Below, in pieces: positions 9,601 through 17,110 of a stretch of DNA of 19,089 bases. How positions within the stretch are numbered: the stretch's first letter is position 1; every line of letters starts with the position of its first letter. Made by a program: the position numbers and the translations under genes. The notes under the pieces are model-generated. The model searched no databases. It was not told where the DNA came from and saw nothing but the letters and a program-made list of their open reading frames with translations. The DNA is from Tannerella sp. (GTDB lineage: Bacteria; Bacteroidota; Bacteroidia; Bacteroidales; Tannerellaceae), in NCBI GenBank assembly GCA_031289445.1, contig JAITPL010000187.1, positions 1-19,089 of the forward strand, written 5' to 3'.

Positions 9601-10496
9601 TCTTCGCGATGCAACAACAGGTTTTGCGTGCCCGAATCGATGATGATACTGATGTTATCGTCGCTCAGTGCGGCCTCGCGGTCAATGACCACATCATTAC
9701 GTTCAATCGACACGACCTCGCCGGTATCTTCATCGACAAAGTCTTCTATCCATGTACGAAGCACGCGGGCGGCGAGCCTCCTGCCTATATATTTTTTCAG
9801 ATTTGTCTTTGTTACCTTGACTTCTTCCGCGAGATTGAATATTTCGAGTATATCCTTGTCGCTCTCGAAGCCTATGGCACGAAGCAGTGTAGTAACGGGC
9901 AACTTCTTTTTGCGGTCGATGTAGGCATACATGACGTTGTTGATATCCGTCGCAAATTCTATCCATGAGCCTTTGAAAGGGATGATACGCGCCGAATACA
10001 GCTTGGTGCCGTTGGCGTGCAGGCTTTGGCCGAAGAATACTCCCGGCGAGCGGTGCAGCTGCGAAACGACTACGCGCTCGGCTCCGTTGATGATAAAAGT
10101 TCCACGGTTAGTCATATACGGTATAGGGCCGAGAAAGACGTCCTGAACGACTGTATCGAAGTCCTCGTGTTCGGGGTCGGTACAGTACAGTTTCATTTTG
10201 GCTTTCAAAGGTACGCTATACGTTAATCCTCGCGCTATACATTCGTCCATGGAATAGCGGGGAGGCTCGAGATAATAGTCGAGAAACTCCAGCACGAAAT
10301 TGTTGCGCGTATCGGCTATGGGGAAATTTTCGGTAAACACCTTGTAAAGCCCCTCTTTCTTGCGCTTTTCGGGGGGCATGTCTAATTGCAGAAAGTCTTG
10401 GAATGACTTCAATTGCACTTCGAGAAAATCAGGATACGGTAACTGATCCTTTATCGATGCAAAGCTTATACGTTGGGTTTGAGTTGTTGAAGACAT
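6684..10496 (-). CDS. rpoB: DNA-directed RNA polymerase beta subunit
   Basis: The 1270-aa beta subunit of RNA polymerase. The rifampicin-binding cluster lies at residues 466-500 ([20 protein letters not shown] followed by [13 protein letters not shown]). The positions equivalent to E. coli D516, H526 and S531 are D477, H487 and S492, all in the usual sensitive form. The later conserved segments [53 protein letters not shown] and the C-terminal [20 protein letters not shown] are present, so the gene is complete. ATG at 10494-10496 gives the start [12 protein letters not shown]. It lies 112 nt after rplL, and that gap contains an attenuator-like hairpin that could lower transcription into rpoB and rpoC relative to the ribosomal protein genes. 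Confidence 0.99.
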   Translation of the reverse strand: MSSTTQTQRISFASIKDQLPYPDFLEVQLKSFQDFLQLDMPPEKRKKEGLYKVFTENFPIADTRNNFVLEFLDYYLEPPRYSMDECIARGLTYSVPLKAKMKLYCTDPEHEDFDTVVQDVFLGPIPYMTNRGTFIINGAERVVVSQLHRSPGVFFGQSLHANGTKLYSARIIPFKGSWIEFATDINNVMYAYIDRKKKLPVTTLLRAIGFESDKDILEIFNLAEEVKVTKTNLKKYIGRRLAARVLRTWIEDFVDEDTGEVVSIERNDVVIDREAALSDDNISIIIDSGTQNLLLHREDQNINDFGIIYNTLQKDPSNSEKEAVMYIYRQLRNAEPTDESSAREVIQNLFFSEKRYDLGDVGRFRINRKLNLHIGTDVKVLTKEDIIEIIKYLIQLINSRAIVDDIDHLSNRRVRTVGEQLYNQFGLGLARMSRTVRERMNVRDNEVFTPIDLINAKTISSVVNSFFGTNALSQFMDQTNPLAEITHKRRLSALGPGGLSRERAGFEVRDVHYTHYGRLCPIETPEGPNIGLISSLCVYAKINELGFITTPYRSVANGTVDFSDKALKYYTAEEEEDKIVAQGNAPLDENAHFILDKVKSRFEADFPVVAPEAVHLMDVAPTQIASIAAALIPFLEHDDANRALMGSNMMRQAVPLIHTDAPIVGTGIEAQVARDSRAQIMAEGAGEVIYVDATTIKIKYDRSDEEEFVSFEDAVKVYNVPKWRKTNQSTTVDLRPICKRGQRVEKGEILTEGYSIQNGELALGRNVKVAYMPWKGYNYEDAVVLNERIVHDDIFTSVHVEEYILEVRETKRGMEELTSDIPNVNEDAIKDLDAKGIVRVGAHIHPGDIIIGKITPKGESDPSPEEKLLRAIFGDKAGDVKDASLKATPSLHGVVVHTALFSKIMKKKSGASPEKALVPKIEADYEKKMKALKDTLIEKLLKLTANKQSLSVKDYLNMDVIPKGIKFSRKALEDLDYNTIQVSKWTHDSHTNELIKSVVVNYLKKHKELDAELRRRKFDITIGDELPTGIIQIAKVYVAKKRKISVGDKMAGRHGNKGIVSKIVRQEDMPFLEDGTTVDICLNPLGVPSRMNLGQIFEAVLGWAGQKLGEKFATPIFDGASLDDLNAWTDKAGVPRYGKTYLYDGGTGERFDQPATVGVTYFLKLGHMVDDKMHARSIGPYSLITQQPLGGKAQFGGQRFGEMEVWAIEAFGASHILQEILTVKSDDVVGRSKAYEAIVKGDNMPKPGIPESLNVLLHELRGLCLSFTLE

Positions 10497-10538
10497 CTAT
10501 CGTAGGAATTAATTGAACTTGAAAAGAAAAATAGACAC

Positions 10539-10575
10539 AAAAGGTTAAGAACCTCCGAGACGGAGATTCCTAACC
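10539..10575 (-). terminator. rplL-rpoB attenuator hairpin
   Basis: On the minus strand a 15-bp stem (10561-10575 with 10543-10557, two G-U pairs) closed by a 3-nt loop is followed directly by TTTT (10539-10542) and a T-rich stretch. This is an intrinsic terminator shape inside the operon, 42 nt before the rpoB ATG. In E. coli a partial terminator and an RNase III site occupy the same intergenic position; by analogy this may be a leaky attenuator. Confidence 0.75.
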
Positions 10576-10580
10576 ACTTA

Positions 10581-10597
10581 CCTGCGTAGCAAGCAGG
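10581..10597 (-). other. Small hairpin after rplL
   Basis: CCTGC (minus strand, 10593-10597) pairs with GCAGG (10581-10585) around a 7-nt loop, between the rplL stop codon and the larger attenuator hairpin. It is too short to be interpreted alone; it may be part of one folded leader. Confidence 0.35.
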
Positions 10598-10608
10598 GGA
10601 AAAATGAA

Positions 10609-10983
10609 CTATTTAAGCTCAACTTCGGCTCCTGCTTCTTCCAGTTTCTTCTTGAAATCCTCAGCCTCAGCCTTGGATATGCCTTCTTTCACGTTACCGG
10701 GAGCGCCGTCAACCAAGTCCTTTGCCTCTTTCAGGCCCAGACCGGTCAATTCCTTTACTAATTTTACAACTGCCAACTTGCTGGCGCCGGCCGCCTTGAG
10801 AACAACATCAAACTCTGTCTTCTCTTCTACCTGAGCTGCGCCGCCATCTGTCGGAGCAGCGATAGCCACTGCCGCAGCAGCAGGCTCGATGCCATACTCT
10901 TCTTTAAGAATTGTTGCCAATTCGCTTACCTCTTTTACGGTAAGATTAACTAATTGTTCTGCAAAAACTTTCAAATCTGCCAT
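10609..10983 (-). CDS. rplL: Ribosomal protein bL12 (L7/L12)
   Basis: A 124-aa protein with the N-terminal dimerisation helices ([24 protein letters not shown] style), an Ala-rich hinge around residues 36-50 ([10 protein letters not shown]), and the compact C-terminal domain with [33 protein letters not shown] and [13 protein letters not shown]. This is the multi-copy ribosomal stalk protein that contacts EF-Tu and EF-G. It follows rplJ by 41 nt, as expected for the stalk pair. Downstream, two hairpins separate it from rpoB. Its stop codon is TAA at 10609-10611. Confidence 0.98.
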   Translation of the reverse strand: MADLKVFAEQLVNLTVKEVSELATILKEEYGIEPAAAAVAIAAPTDGGAAQVEEKTEFDVVLKAAGASKLAVVKLVKELTGLGLKEAKDLVDGAPGNVKEGISKAEAEDFKKKLEEAGAEVELK

Positions 10984-11024
10984 TTTGTTATGATTTTTAA
11001 TGATTTATAAACTAAGTGAATTTT

Positions 11025-11561
11025 TTAGTTACGCTCTTCGAGCGTCTTTAATATTCCGTGTATCAGCTGTCCGCCATTCGATTGCAAGGCGGAAACAACG
11101 TTCTTCAACGGCGACTGCAAGAGTGCAATCACGTCTCCGACAAGTTCTTCCCTGCTCTTTATCGCTACCAGCGCTTCCAAGTCGGACGCGGTATAGAAAC
11201 CTTCCTGAACGTATGCACCTTTCAGTTTGGGTTTTGCTTCCTCGCCTTTCTTTACGTCTTTAGTGAAATCCTTTATCAGACGTGCGGGCGCTTTGGCCAC
11301 GTGTGAAAACATTATAGCGGTGTTGCCTTTAAACGATGTGAAAAGTTCCGAATAATCGGTTCCTTCTATGCTCTCCATTGCTTTCTGAAGCAATGTGTTC
11401 TTAACCACTACGAGTTTGATGTCCTGCTTGAAGCACTCACGGCGCAACTTACTCGTCTTAGCGGCGTTCAGAGCCTCTATATCGGTAAGATACAGGTGTG
11501 GATACTTCTTCAGCAAGTCGGTCAACTCTACTATGATGCGGCTTTTATCTTCCTTCTTCAT
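11025..11561 (-). CDS. rplJ: Ribosomal protein uL10
   Basis: A 178-aa protein matching bacterial L10: the N-terminal 23S rRNA-binding domain (KSRIIVELTDLLKKYPHLYL, KLRRECFKQDIKLVVVKNTL) and the C-terminal helix region that carries bL12 dimers. It forms the base of the ribosomal stalk. The start MKKEDK at ATG 11559-11561 follows an A-rich AAAGAAAG stretch and no clear Shine-Dalgarno. The spacer to rplA is only 23 nt, too short for the separate L10-binding leader known in E. coli; if such feedback exists the site must lie inside rplA. Confidence 0.97.
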   Translation of the reverse strand: MKKEDKSRIIVELTDLLKKYPHLYLTDIEALNAAKTSKLRRECFKQDIKLVVVKNTLLQKAMESIEGTDYSELFTSFKGNTAIMFSHVAKAPARLIKDFTKDVKKGEEAKPKLKGAYVQEGFYTASDLEALVAIKSREELVGDVIALLQSPLKNVVSALQSNGGQLIHGILKTLEERN

Positions 11562-11584
11562 CTTTCTTTAATTGTTTTAAGTGA

Positions 11585-12280
11585 TTAATCTTCAACTGTT
11601 TTCGGGTCAACTTTGACACCCGGACTCATTGTAGTGGTTAGATAAACGCTCTTCAAGTAGGTGCCTTTGGCTGCCGAGGGTTTCAACTTTATTAGGGTCG
11701 AAACGAACTCCTTGGCATTTTCGGTTATCTGCTCGGGGCTGAACGAGACCTTGCCTACCGACGAATGGACGATGCCGGTCTTATCGACTTTGAAGTCGAT
11801 CTTTCCCTGCTTCACTTCCTTGACGGCTGTGCCTATCTCGTTTGTTACCGTACCGCTCTTGGGGTTCGGCATCAATCCGCGCGGACCTAAAATGCGTCCT
11901 AATGCTCCTATTTTGCCCATAATGGAAGGCATAGTGATGATGATGTCTATGTCGGTCCAACCGCCTTTGATTTTATCGACATATTCATCCAGCCCTACAT
12001 AGTCGGCTCCGGCCTCTTTGGCTTCGGCCTCCTTGTCGGGGGTACATAACGCAAGAACTCTAACGACCTTGCCCGTTCCGTGTGGCAGTGTGACTACGCC
12101 TCTTACCATTTGATTGGACTTGCGGGGATCTACTCCGAGACGTACATCTATGTCAACCGAGGCATCGAACTTGGTGTAGGTTATTTCCTTCACCAAGGCT
12201 GACGCTTCTTTCAACGTATATGCCTTCCCGGTCTCAATCTTACCCGAAGCCAATTTCTGATTTTTTGTAAGTTTACTCAT
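11585..12280 (-). CDS. rplA: Ribosomal protein uL1
   Basis: A 231-aa L1 protein. The two-domain L1 fold is recognisable from [32 protein letters not shown], the central GADYVG and [31 protein letters not shown] segment, and the closing [15 protein letters not shown]. In the ribosome it forms the mobile L1 stalk at the E site; in other bacteria it also represses its own operon by binding the mRNA. It starts 18 nt after the rplK stop, so translation is probably linked. I did not find an obvious copy of the L1 target in the short spacer upstream of rplK. Confidence 0.98.
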   Translation of the reverse strand: MSKLTKNQKLASGKIETGKAYTLKEASALVKEITYTKFDASVDIDVRLGVDPRKSNQMVRGVVTLPHGTGKVVRVLALCTPDKEAEAKEAGADYVGLDEYVDKIKGGWTDIDIIITMPSIMGKIGALGRILGPRGLMPNPKSGTVTNEIGTAVKEVKQGKIDFKVDKTGIVHSSVGKVSFSPEQITENAKEFVSTLIKLKPSAAKGTYLKSVYLTTTMSPGVKVDPKTVED

Positions 12281-12298
12281 CTTCTTCTTGACTTTTTA

Positions 12299-12742
12299 TT
12301 AGTTTGTTTCCGGGAATGTCCCTTGTACCGTAATACCCATGCTTCGCGCCGTTCCGGCTACCATTTTCATGGCCGAATCGACGGTGAAACAGTTCAAATC
12401 GACTATCTTGTCTTCTGCTATCTGCTTGACGGCTTCCCATGTTATCTCGGCCACTTTCTTGCGGTTTGGCTCTGCCGAGCCTCCCTTCAGTTTGGCGGTT
12501 TCGAGTAACTGAATAGCCACAGGCGGCGTCTTGACTACGAAGTCAAACGATTTGTCGGTATAGTACGTGATTACAACAGGTAATACTTTACCGCCTTTGT
12601 CCTGGGTTCTGGCGTTGAATTGCTTGCAAAACTCCATGATGTTTATACCTTTAGAACCCAGCGCGGGTCCTACAGGCGGCGAGGGGTTTGCTGCCCCTCC
12701 CTTTATCTGCAACTTAATTTGTCCGGCAATTTCTTTAGCCAT
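12299..12742 (-). CDS. rplK: Ribosomal protein uL11
   Basis: A 147-aa L11. The N-terminal proline-rich hinge segment [20 protein letters not shown] (residues 20-39) and the C-terminal rRNA-binding domain with [23 protein letters not shown] and the ending [10 protein letters not shown] are all present. It forms the base of the GTPase-associated centre with 23S rRNA and is the target of thiopeptide antibiotics. It begins the L11-L1 pair and lies 68 nt after nusG. That spacer shows no full promoter box, so it is probably transcribed from further upstream. Confidence 0.98.
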   Translation of the reverse strand: MAKEIAGQIKLQIKGGAANPSPPVGPALGSKGINIMEFCKQFNARTQDKGGKVLPVVITYYTDKSFDFVVKTPPVAIQLLETAKLKGGSAEPNRKKVAEITWEAVKQIAEDKIVDLNCFTVDSAMKMVAGTARSMGITVQGTFPETN

Positions 12743-12810
12743 TTCTTTTCTTGTTTTTAATATGAATAATTAACTCTGAAAGACGCGCAAGGCTCTTCGT
12801 AACAAAAACC

Positions 12811-13365
12811 TTACTCCTTCTCCACTTGTACATAACCCAACTCAAGGGGCGTGCCGCGTCCGAAGATTTTGACCGTTACCTTGAGTTTCTTCTTCTCCGT
12901 ATTGACTTCTTCTATCACGCCCGAAAAGCCGTTGAAAGGTCCGTTTGTTACTTTCACCGTCTCGCCGACGTAATACTGAACATCAAGCTCACCTCCTTCC
13001 TGCTCCTGCAGCTCGTCAACCGTGCCTAAGACACGATTGACTTCCGAAGGACGCAGGGGCACAGGATGATCCGTACCGCCCAGAAATCCCAATACATTAG
13101 GGATATTCCGCAAACGGTGCGCAACCTCTCCTATCAGAGTGGCTTCTACCAATACGTAACCCGGCAGATAGACACGCTCTTTCGGTACCTTCTTGCCGTT
13201 ACGCACAGTGAAAGTCTTCTCTGTAGGAATGAGCACCTGACTTACATACTGGCCGAAGTTTTCTGTATCTTTCTTAACTTCGGACTCGATGTATTCACGC
13301 ACTTTGTTTTCCTTACCGCTTATTGCGCGTAGAACATAAAATTTGGGTTGTACGTCTGTTGCCAT
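12811..13365 (-). CDS. nusG: Transcription termination/antitermination factor NusG
   Basis: I place the start at ATG 13363-13365 ([20 protein letters not shown]), giving 184 aa; the longer open frame begins with a TTG immediately after the secE stop and lacks family support. The N-terminal NGN domain ([20 protein letters not shown] to [10 protein letters not shown] and VLGFLGG) binds RNA polymerase. The C-terminal KOW domain ([18 protein letters not shown]) contacts Rho or ribosomal protein uS10. A spacer segment rich in Glu and Gln around [10 protein letters not shown] joins the two. It is separated from secE by 9 nt and probably cotranscribed. The secE-nusG order is the common bacterial arrangement. 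Confidence 0.97.
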   Translation of the reverse strand: MATDVQPKFYVLRAISGKENKVREYIESEVKKDTENFGQYVSQVLIPTEKTFTVRNGKKVPKERVYLPGYVLVEATLIGEVAHRLRNIPNVLGFLGGTDHPVPLRPSEVNRVLGTVDELQEQEGGELDVQYYVGETVKVTNGPFNGFSGVIEEVNTEKKKLKVTVKIFGRGTPLELGYVQVEKE

Positions 13366-13374
13366 AACTCTCAA

Positions 13375-13566
13375 TTAAAGGTTATTGTAAACAAAACGCA
13401 TAGCATGTTCAAACACGAAATCGACCGCGAAAACGACCAGCGCTATGATTATGGAAGCAAATAAAACTACCACAGCGCTACTCGACAATTCTTTGCTCGT
13501 CGGCCAGGAAACCTTATGTACAAGCTCGTTGTATGAATCTTTGAAATATTTTACTATTTTCTTCAT
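13375..13566 (-). CDS. secE: Preprotein translocase subunit SecE
   Basis: A 63-aa minimal SecE. It has an amphipathic N-terminal helix (MKKIVKYFKDSYNELVHKV), the conserved SWPTSKEL motif at residues 20-27, and a single membrane segment (about residues 31-52, VVVLFASIIIALVVFAVDFVF). It clamps SecY in the inner-membrane translocon. The start is 17 nt after the end of tRNA-Trp, with no promoter in between, so it is probably made from a transcript processed at the tRNA. Only one transmembrane helix is present, as usual outside gamma-proteobacteria. Confidence 0.96.
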   Translation of the reverse strand: MKKIVKYFKDSYNELVHKVSWPTSKELSSSAVVVLFASIIIALVVFAVDFVFEHAMRFVYNNL

Positions 13567-13583
13567 TGAATATGATTATTTGG

Positions 13584-13656
13584 CACGGAAGGAGAGGCTC
13601 GAACTCCCGACAGCCGGTTTTGGAGACCGGTACTCTACCAACTGAGCTACTTCCGT
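13584..13656 (-). tRNA. tRNA-Trp (anticodon CCA)
   Basis: A 73-nt cloverleaf read on the minus strand: acceptor ACGGAAG with CTTCCGT, D arm GCTC/GAGT, anticodon stem ACCGG/ACCGG-type pairing around the loop CTCCAAA (anticodon CCA), T arm closing with TTCGAGC, discriminator G. CCA is not encoded. It lies between tuf and secE, a position for tRNA-Trp shared with several bacterial phyla. Confidence 0.95.
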
Positions 13657-13660
13657 ATAT

Positions 13661-13684
13661 CCGGCCTCCCTCGCAGGAAGCCGG
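13661..13684 (-). other. 9-bp hairpin 5 nt upstream of tRNA-Trp
   Basis: On the minus strand CCGGCTTCC pairs with GGAGGCCGG around a 6-nt TGCGAG loop; all nine positions pair, one as G-U. It lies between the tuf stop codon and the tRNA, ending 4 nt before the mature 5' end. No T run follows, so a processing signal or tuf mRNA 3' protector is likelier than a terminator. Confidence 0.6.
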
Positions 13685-13731
13685 CACATTATTAAAAATT
13701 AAAATTGATTGGATTAAACCAACATGAGAGA

Positions 13732-14928
13732 TCAGTTAATCAGTTCGGTGATCTGGCCTGCGCCTACCGTACGGCCGCCTTCGCGAATAGCGAAACGCAA
13801 ACCTACGCTACATGCTACCGGATAGATCAGCTCTACCTCTATCGTTACATTGTCGCCTGGCATTACCATCTCAACGCCTTCGGGCAGAGATATCTCACCT
13901 GTTACGTCCAGTGTGCGGATATAGAACTGGGGACGGTACTTGTTGTGGAACGGTGTATGACGGCCGCCTTCTTCCTTTTTCAGGATATAAACCTCTGCCT
14001 TCCATGTGGAGTGAGGTTTGACCTGACCCGGATGGCAAAGCACCATGCCGCGCTTCACTTCGTCCTTGTCGATACCGCGAAGCAGCAAGCCTACGTTGTC
14101 GCCGGCCTGGCCTTCGTCCAATATCTTGCGGAACATTTCAACGCCTGTAACGACTGATTTCTTGCCTTCAGCGCCCAAGCCGATGATCTGTACTTCTTCA
14201 CCTGTCTTGATGATACCGGTTTCGATACGACCCGTAGCTACCGTTCCACGACCGGTGATCGAGAAGATATCCTCGACCGGCATAAGGAAAGGCTTGTCCA
14301 CATCGCGCGGAGGCAGCGGTATCCATGTATCGACAGCATTCATCAGTTCCAATACCTGCTCAACCCACTTGGCGTCGCCGTTGAGGGCGCCAAGAGCCGA
14401 GCCGCGAATGACAGGCGTGTTGTCGCCGTCAAATTGATAGAATGAGAGCAGCTCGCGCATTTCCATCTCTACCAGTTCAAGCATCTCTTCGTCGTCAACC
14501 GAGTCGCATTTGTTCATAAACACAACCAGCTTGGGTACGTTTACCTGACGTGCCAGAAGGATGTGTTCGCGGGTCTGAGGCATGGGGCCGTCAGTAGCCG
14601 CTACTACTATGATTGCGCCGTCCATCTGGGCTGCACCTGTTACCATGTTCTTCACATAGTCGGCGTGTCCCGGACAGTCAACGTGTGCGTAGTGACGGGA
14701 TGCTGTCTCATACTCTACGTGTGCGGTATTAATGGTAATACCTCTTTCTTTCTCCTCCGGTGCATTGTCGATCTGATCAAATGTCTTGATCCCGCTTGCA
14801 TTCGAGAAGCCTGCATCAGCCAGCACCTTGGTGATAGCTGCGGTCAAAGTTGTCTTGCCGTGGTCAACGTGACCGATCGTACCGATGTTAACATGCGGTT
14901 TCGTCCTGTTAAACTTTTCTTTTGCCAT
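13732..14928 (-). CDS. tuf: Translation elongation factor Tu
   Basis: A 398-aa EF-Tu. The GTP-binding motifs are GHVDHGKT (residues 19-26), the switch I segment with [22 protein letters not shown], and NKCD. Domains 2 and 3 follow ([20 protein letters not shown], and the close [20 protein letters not shown]). It carries aminoacyl-tRNA to the ribosome. The ATG is at 14926-14928; no Shine-Dalgarno is visible, the upstream region being A/T-rich. It follows two tRNA-Thr genes and precedes tRNA-Trp, so the transcript is a mixed tRNA-mRNA that must be processed. The tRNA-tuf linkage is like the E. coli tufB operon. No residue unusual for the family was seen. Confidence 0.99.
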   Translation of the reverse strand: MAKEKFNRTKPHVNIGTIGHVDHGKTTLTAAITKVLADAGFSNASGIKTFDQIDNAPEEKERGITINTAHVEYETASRHYAHVDCPGHADYVKNMVTGAAQMDGAIIVVAATDGPMPQTREHILLARQVNVPKLVVFMNKCDSVDDEEMLELVEMEMRELLSFYQFDGDNTPVIRGSALGALNGDAKWVEQVLELMNAVDTWIPLPPRDVDKPFLMPVEDIFSITGRGTVATGRIETGIIKTGEEVQIIGLGAEGKKSVVTGVEMFRKILDEGQAGDNVGLLLRGIDKDEVKRGMVLCHPGQVKPHSTWKAEVYILKKEEGGRHTPFHNKYRPQFYIRTLDVTGEISLPEGVEMVMPGDNVTIEVELIYPVACSVGLRFAIREGGRTVGAGQITELIN

Positions 14929-14979
14929 AATTTTATAATCTTATATAGTTAAATTTATCTGCTTTCTATCTTCCTTCCT

Positions 14980-15003
14980 CCTGTACAGGCGTAGCGCGCT
15001 ACG
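14980..15003. other. Two abutting perfect palindromes upstream of tuf
   Basis: CCTGTACAGG (14980-14989) is directly followed by CGTAGCGCGCTACG (14990-15003); both are perfect palindromes. They lie between tRNA-Thr(GGU) and tuf. In RNA they can form small stems with tight loops, so they may be a processing or protection element, or a protein-binding site in DNA. Confidence 0.45.
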
Positions 15004-15026
15004 TCTCCACCGTCTATCTTTATATG

Positions 15027-15098
<72 letters not shown>

Positions 15099-15144
15099 GT
15101 TCTTGTTCGTTTTCCGCTCTCCCGGCCTTCATTCCGTCAATTGC

Positions 15145-15180
15145 TTCGAGCCTCTTGTCGGATTCGAGCCTCTTGTCGGA
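15145..15180. repeat. 18-bp tandem duplication of a tRNA-Thr 3' end
   Basis: Two exact, abutting 18-bp copies (15145-15162 and 15163-15180) carry the last part of tRNA-Thr(UGU): the 3' T-stem strand, the acceptor 3' strand, the discriminator and five further bases. The inner copy belongs to the tRNA; the outer copy lies in its 3' trailer. Slippage or an old integration event could explain it. Confidence 0.9.
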
Positions 15181-15240
15181 TTCGAACCAACGACCCCGAG
15201 ATTACAAATCACGTGCTCTGGCCAACTGAGCTAAAGAGGC
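15167..15240 (-). tRNA. tRNA-Thr (anticodon UGU)
   Basis: A 74-nt cloverleaf on the minus strand: acceptor GCCTCTT paired with AAGAGGC, D arm GCTC/GAGC, anticodon loop TTTGTAA (anticodon TGT), T arm GTTGG-TTCGAAT-CCGAC, discriminator T. The anticodon stem CGTGA/TCTCG has a T-T mismatch in the middle. CCA is not encoded. It is the first gene after the strong promoter at 15283-15313. Confidence 0.93.
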
Positions 15241-15282
15241 ATTTCCGCCAAAAAACCGCCTTTTTAAACGGCAAAACGGCTG

Positions 15283-15313
15283 CAAAGATAGACATTATTT
15301 TTTTATCCGCAAA
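15283..15313 (-). promoter_or_regulatory. Promoter of the tRNA-Thr/tuf/ribosomal protein operon
   Basis: On the minus strand TTTG (15310-15313), a 19-nt A/T-rich spacer, and TATCTTTG (15283-15290) match the Bacteroidota promoter exactly. Transcription would start about 35 nt upstream of tRNA-Thr(UGU) and could serve the genes down to rpoC. It is the best promoter match in the cluster. Confidence 0.8.
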
Positions 15314-15336
15314 ATTTTTTCGACTTTTTTTCGAAA

Positions 15337-15636
15337 TTATTTTTCGCGGCTCTTTTCTTTTATCTTTACCAACTGCTTTTCCAAAGCCTCAACTCCTGTA
15401 TCTATCGCCTCTTCAAACGTGTCGCAGATTTTTTCGGCAAAGCAGTCTCCGTTTTTGATCTTGATACGGATACCGGCGCTTTTGTTTTTCGCAGCCTCGG
15501 GCTTCACGACTTTGAGTGTTACCTCGGCGTCGAGTATGCCGTCATAAAAATGCTCTAACTTAGATACTTTCCTCAAAATGAACGACTCCAATTTCTCGGT
15601 CGCATCGAAATGAATAGCTTTAATCTTGATGTCCAT
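15337..15636 (-). CDS. hpf: Ribosome hibernation promoting factor, short form
   Basis: A 99-aa protein of the S30AE (HPF/RaiA) family: MDIKIKAIHFDATEKLESFILRKVSKLEHF, then the beta strands with DAEVTLKVVKPE and GIRIKIKNGDCFAEKI, and the helix FEEAIDTGVEALEKQLVKIKEK. It lacks the extra C-terminal domain of long HPF. Family members bind the 30S decoding region and inactivate ribosomes in stationary phase. The ATG lies inside the last codons of the recombinase gene (17-nt overlap). An AGGAGGA Shine-Dalgarno (15643-15649) six nt upstream of the ATG is unusually strong for this window and fixes the start. Confidence 0.93.
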   Translation of the reverse strand: MDIKIKAIHFDATEKLESFILRKVSKLEHFYDGILDAEVTLKVVKPEAAKNKSAGIRIKIKNGDCFAEKICDTFEEAIDTGVEALEKQLVKIKEKSREK

Positions 15637-16561
15637 AATTTGTCCTCCTGTTTTGTGCTCGTGGATGAGCGTTATAAACTCGTTTTAACTCTTCGAATGT
15701 AAGGTGAGTGTAGATTGCCGTCGATGCCAGACTGCTGTGTCCCAGCAAGGTCTTGACGGCATTAAGCTCAGCCCCGTTATTCAACATGCTCGTCGCAAAC
15801 GTGTGCCGCAATACATGCGGACTGCGCTTCGACAAGGCCTGTACAGCCATTAAGCCCTTCCGTATCCGGTAATAGACGACCGACGAGCTAACCTGCCGAC
15901 CGTCCTTACGGACAAAGAACGCCTCAGTATGACTGCCTACCGCTTTCGCGCGTACATTTAGATAGTCGCCTATCATCGCCTTCAGTCTTTCGGCAAAGGG
16001 TATCAGCCTCTGCTTGTTGCGCTTGCCTGTAACTTTCAGCATCATGGCCGACAGGTCAATGTCTCCGTCTGCCAAGCCTACAAGTTCGGCGCAACGTATG
16101 CCGGTCTCGTACAACAACTCCATCATCAGCCTGTCCCTGACCGTCTCGAACACCTCGCCGTCAATCTCTTCATCAAGAACGTCGATGATGTCTCTGTCCT
16201 TGACGAATGATGGCAACGGCTTGGCCTTCTTCGGTCCTGTTACCTGCATCAGCGGATGCTTCCCGACTATCCGTTTGCGCTTCAAGTACTTGAAAAACGA
16301 CTTCAAGGCGCTCAGCTTGCGATTGACCGACGTAGCCAGCATCCGCCGACCCATCATGTCCATCATCCACTCGCGCACAATATCGGCGTCAACCGTATCC
16401 GCCATGAACGATTCGCCGGTCGTCGCCTCCTTGCTCTCAAGATAGGCGATAAACTGCTCTAAATCACTCATGTATGCTTCTACCGTCAAGGTCGAATAGT
16501 TACGCTCATGCAGCAGATAATCCTTGAATAAACTGACGTATTTTCTCACGCTTACATTCAT
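15620..16561 (-). CDS. Tyrosine recombinase, XerC/XerD family
   Basis: With ATG at 16559-16561 the protein has 313 aa; a TTG three codons earlier is a less likely start. The N-terminal core-binding SAM-like domain spans about residues 5-105 (FKDYLLHERNYSTLTVEAYM). The catalytic domain has all six expected residues: R156 (GIRCAELVGL), K180, H249 and R252 (HVLRHTFA), H275 (LLGHSSL) and the nucleophile Y284 (IYTHLT). It is therefore an active-looking recombinase, most simply one of the pair that resolves chromosome dimers at dif. A phage or mobile-element integrase is less likely because the length is Xer-like and no other mobile genes are near; which of XerC or XerD it is cannot be decided from sequence alone. 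It lies between rpsU and hpf, and overlaps hpf. Confidence 0.9.
   Translation of the reverse strand: MNVSVRKYVSLFKDYLLHERNYSTLTVEAYMSDLEQFIAYLESKEATTGESFMADTVDADIVREWMMDMMGRRMLATSVNRKLSALKSFFKYLKRKRIVGKHPLMQVTGPKKAKPLPSFVKDRDIIDVLDEEIDGEVFETVRDRLMMELLYETGIRCAELVGLADGDIDLSAMMLKVTGKRNKQRLIPFAERLKAMIGDYLNVRAKAVGSHTEAFFVRKDGRQVSSSVVYYRIRKGLMAVQALSKRSPHVLRHTFATSMLNNGAELNAVKTLLGHSSLASTAIYTHLTFEELKRVYNAHPRAQNRRTNYGHQD
15643..15649 (-). promoter_or_regulatory. Shine-Dalgarno of hpf
   Basis: AGGAGGA on the minus strand, 6 nt before the hpf ATG and inside the end of the recombinase reading frame. The other genes in the window have no comparable sequence. Confidence 0.75.
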
Positions 16562-16570
16562 TTGACGCAA

Positions 16571-16602
16571 CGAATATACGACTTATTTTTCAGATGACCA
16601 AA
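16571..16602 (-). promoter_or_regulatory. Promoter-like boxes at the recombinase start
   Basis: On the minus strand TTTG (16599-16602), 20 nt, then TATATTCG (16571-16578; one mismatch to TAnnTTTG). A start point 5-7 nt after the box would leave only a few bases before the ATG at 16561, so the transcript would be nearly leaderless. The match may be chance, with the gene read from the rpsU promoter. Confidence 0.35.
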
Positions 16603-16639
16603 TAAATCGGGAAAAATCTTTCGGGCTATACTCGCGCGA

Positions 16640-16831
16640 CTATACTTCAGCTTGCTGCAATTGCTTGACGTAAACAGCGTGTATGCGCTCTTTACGTTTC
16701 TTTACCGAAGGCTTGACGAACGCCTGACGGTTACGAAGTTCTTTGACAACTCCTGTCTTTTCAAACTTCCTCTTAAACTTTTTCAAGGCTCTTTCAATGT
16801 TCTCGCCTTCTTTCAATGGAACTACGATCAT
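16640..16831 (-). CDS. rpsU: Ribosomal protein bS21
   Basis: A 63-aa, very basic protein starting MIVVPLKEGENIERALKKFKRKFEKTGV and continuing with RNRQAFVKPSVKKRKER, the normal bS21 pattern. It is a small-subunit protein near the 16S 3' end, involved in initiation. In Bacteroidota bS21 has been linked to occlusion of the anti-Shine-Dalgarno, which fits the near absence of Shine-Dalgarno sequences here. It has its own strong promoter and is followed after 69 nt (78 nt to the ATG) by the recombinase and then hpf, so a ribosome-linked mini-operon is likely. Confidence 0.97.
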   Translation of the reverse strand: MIVVPLKEGENIERALKKFKRKFEKTGVVKELRNRQAFVKPSVKKRKERIHAVYVKQLQQAEV

Positions 16832-16896
16832 AAAAAACTCTTTAATTTAATTTGTTTTATTGTTAATAATTATTTGATTCCTTCTCTTTGGGTCTG

Positions 16897-16927
16897 CAAA
16901 ATTACTGTTTTTTTTTCAACAAACAAA
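16897..16927 (-). promoter_or_regulatory. rpsU promoter (-33/-7)
   Basis: On the minus strand TTTG (16924-16927), a 19-nt spacer, and TAATTTTG (16897-16904) match the Bacteroidota promoter exactly. The leader to the rpsU ATG would be about 60 nt, A/T-rich and without a Shine-Dalgarno. Confidence 0.75.
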
Positions 16928-16947
16928 ATTTCACCGGAAAAATCTGC

Positions 16948-16964
16948 AAAAAAAATTTTTTTTT
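16948..16964. other. A8T9 tract between rpsU and the exported-protein gene
   Basis: Eight A followed by nine T, flanked by GC on both sides, lies about 20 nt upstream of the rpsU -33 box. Such tracts bend DNA and can act as UP-like elements. It is in the divergent spacer shared by rpsU and the gene starting at 17111. Confidence 0.5.
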
Positions 16965-17074
16965 GCCCGCAAAACCGCGTTCGCTCTCAAGGCAATGATG
17001 TGTATTTAACGCAGTAAACTCACGAATACTCCCTGTCCGGGATTCGCCGCGCGCTGTAATTGCCGATTATTTAT

Positions 17075-17082
17075 TATCTTTG
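17075..17082 (+). promoter_or_regulatory. -7 box upstream of the exported-protein gene
   Basis: TATCTTTG matches TAnnTTTG exactly and lies 28 nt before the ATG at 17111. The -33 position has no good TTTG, so the promoter may be weak or need an activator. Confidence 0.5.
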
Positions 17083-17110
17083 CAGACTTTTTTAGAATTA
17101 TTGTAGATAA

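Noticed and set aside
12743..12810. L1 or L10 autoregulatory leader, or an internal promoter before rplK
   Set aside because: No TAnnTTTG box and no convincing structure like the known L1 or L10 targets was found in this spacer or in the 23-nt rplA-rplJ spacer.
13366..13374. TTG start for nusG giving three extra residues
   Set aside because: The ATG at 13363-13365 gives the normal NusG N-terminus; the TTG follows the secE stop directly and has no ribosome binding site.
15145..15180. Phage or island attachment sites at tRNA-Thr
   Set aside because: The two copies abut, nothing lies between them, and the nearby recombinase looks like a housekeeping Xer protein rather than an integrase.
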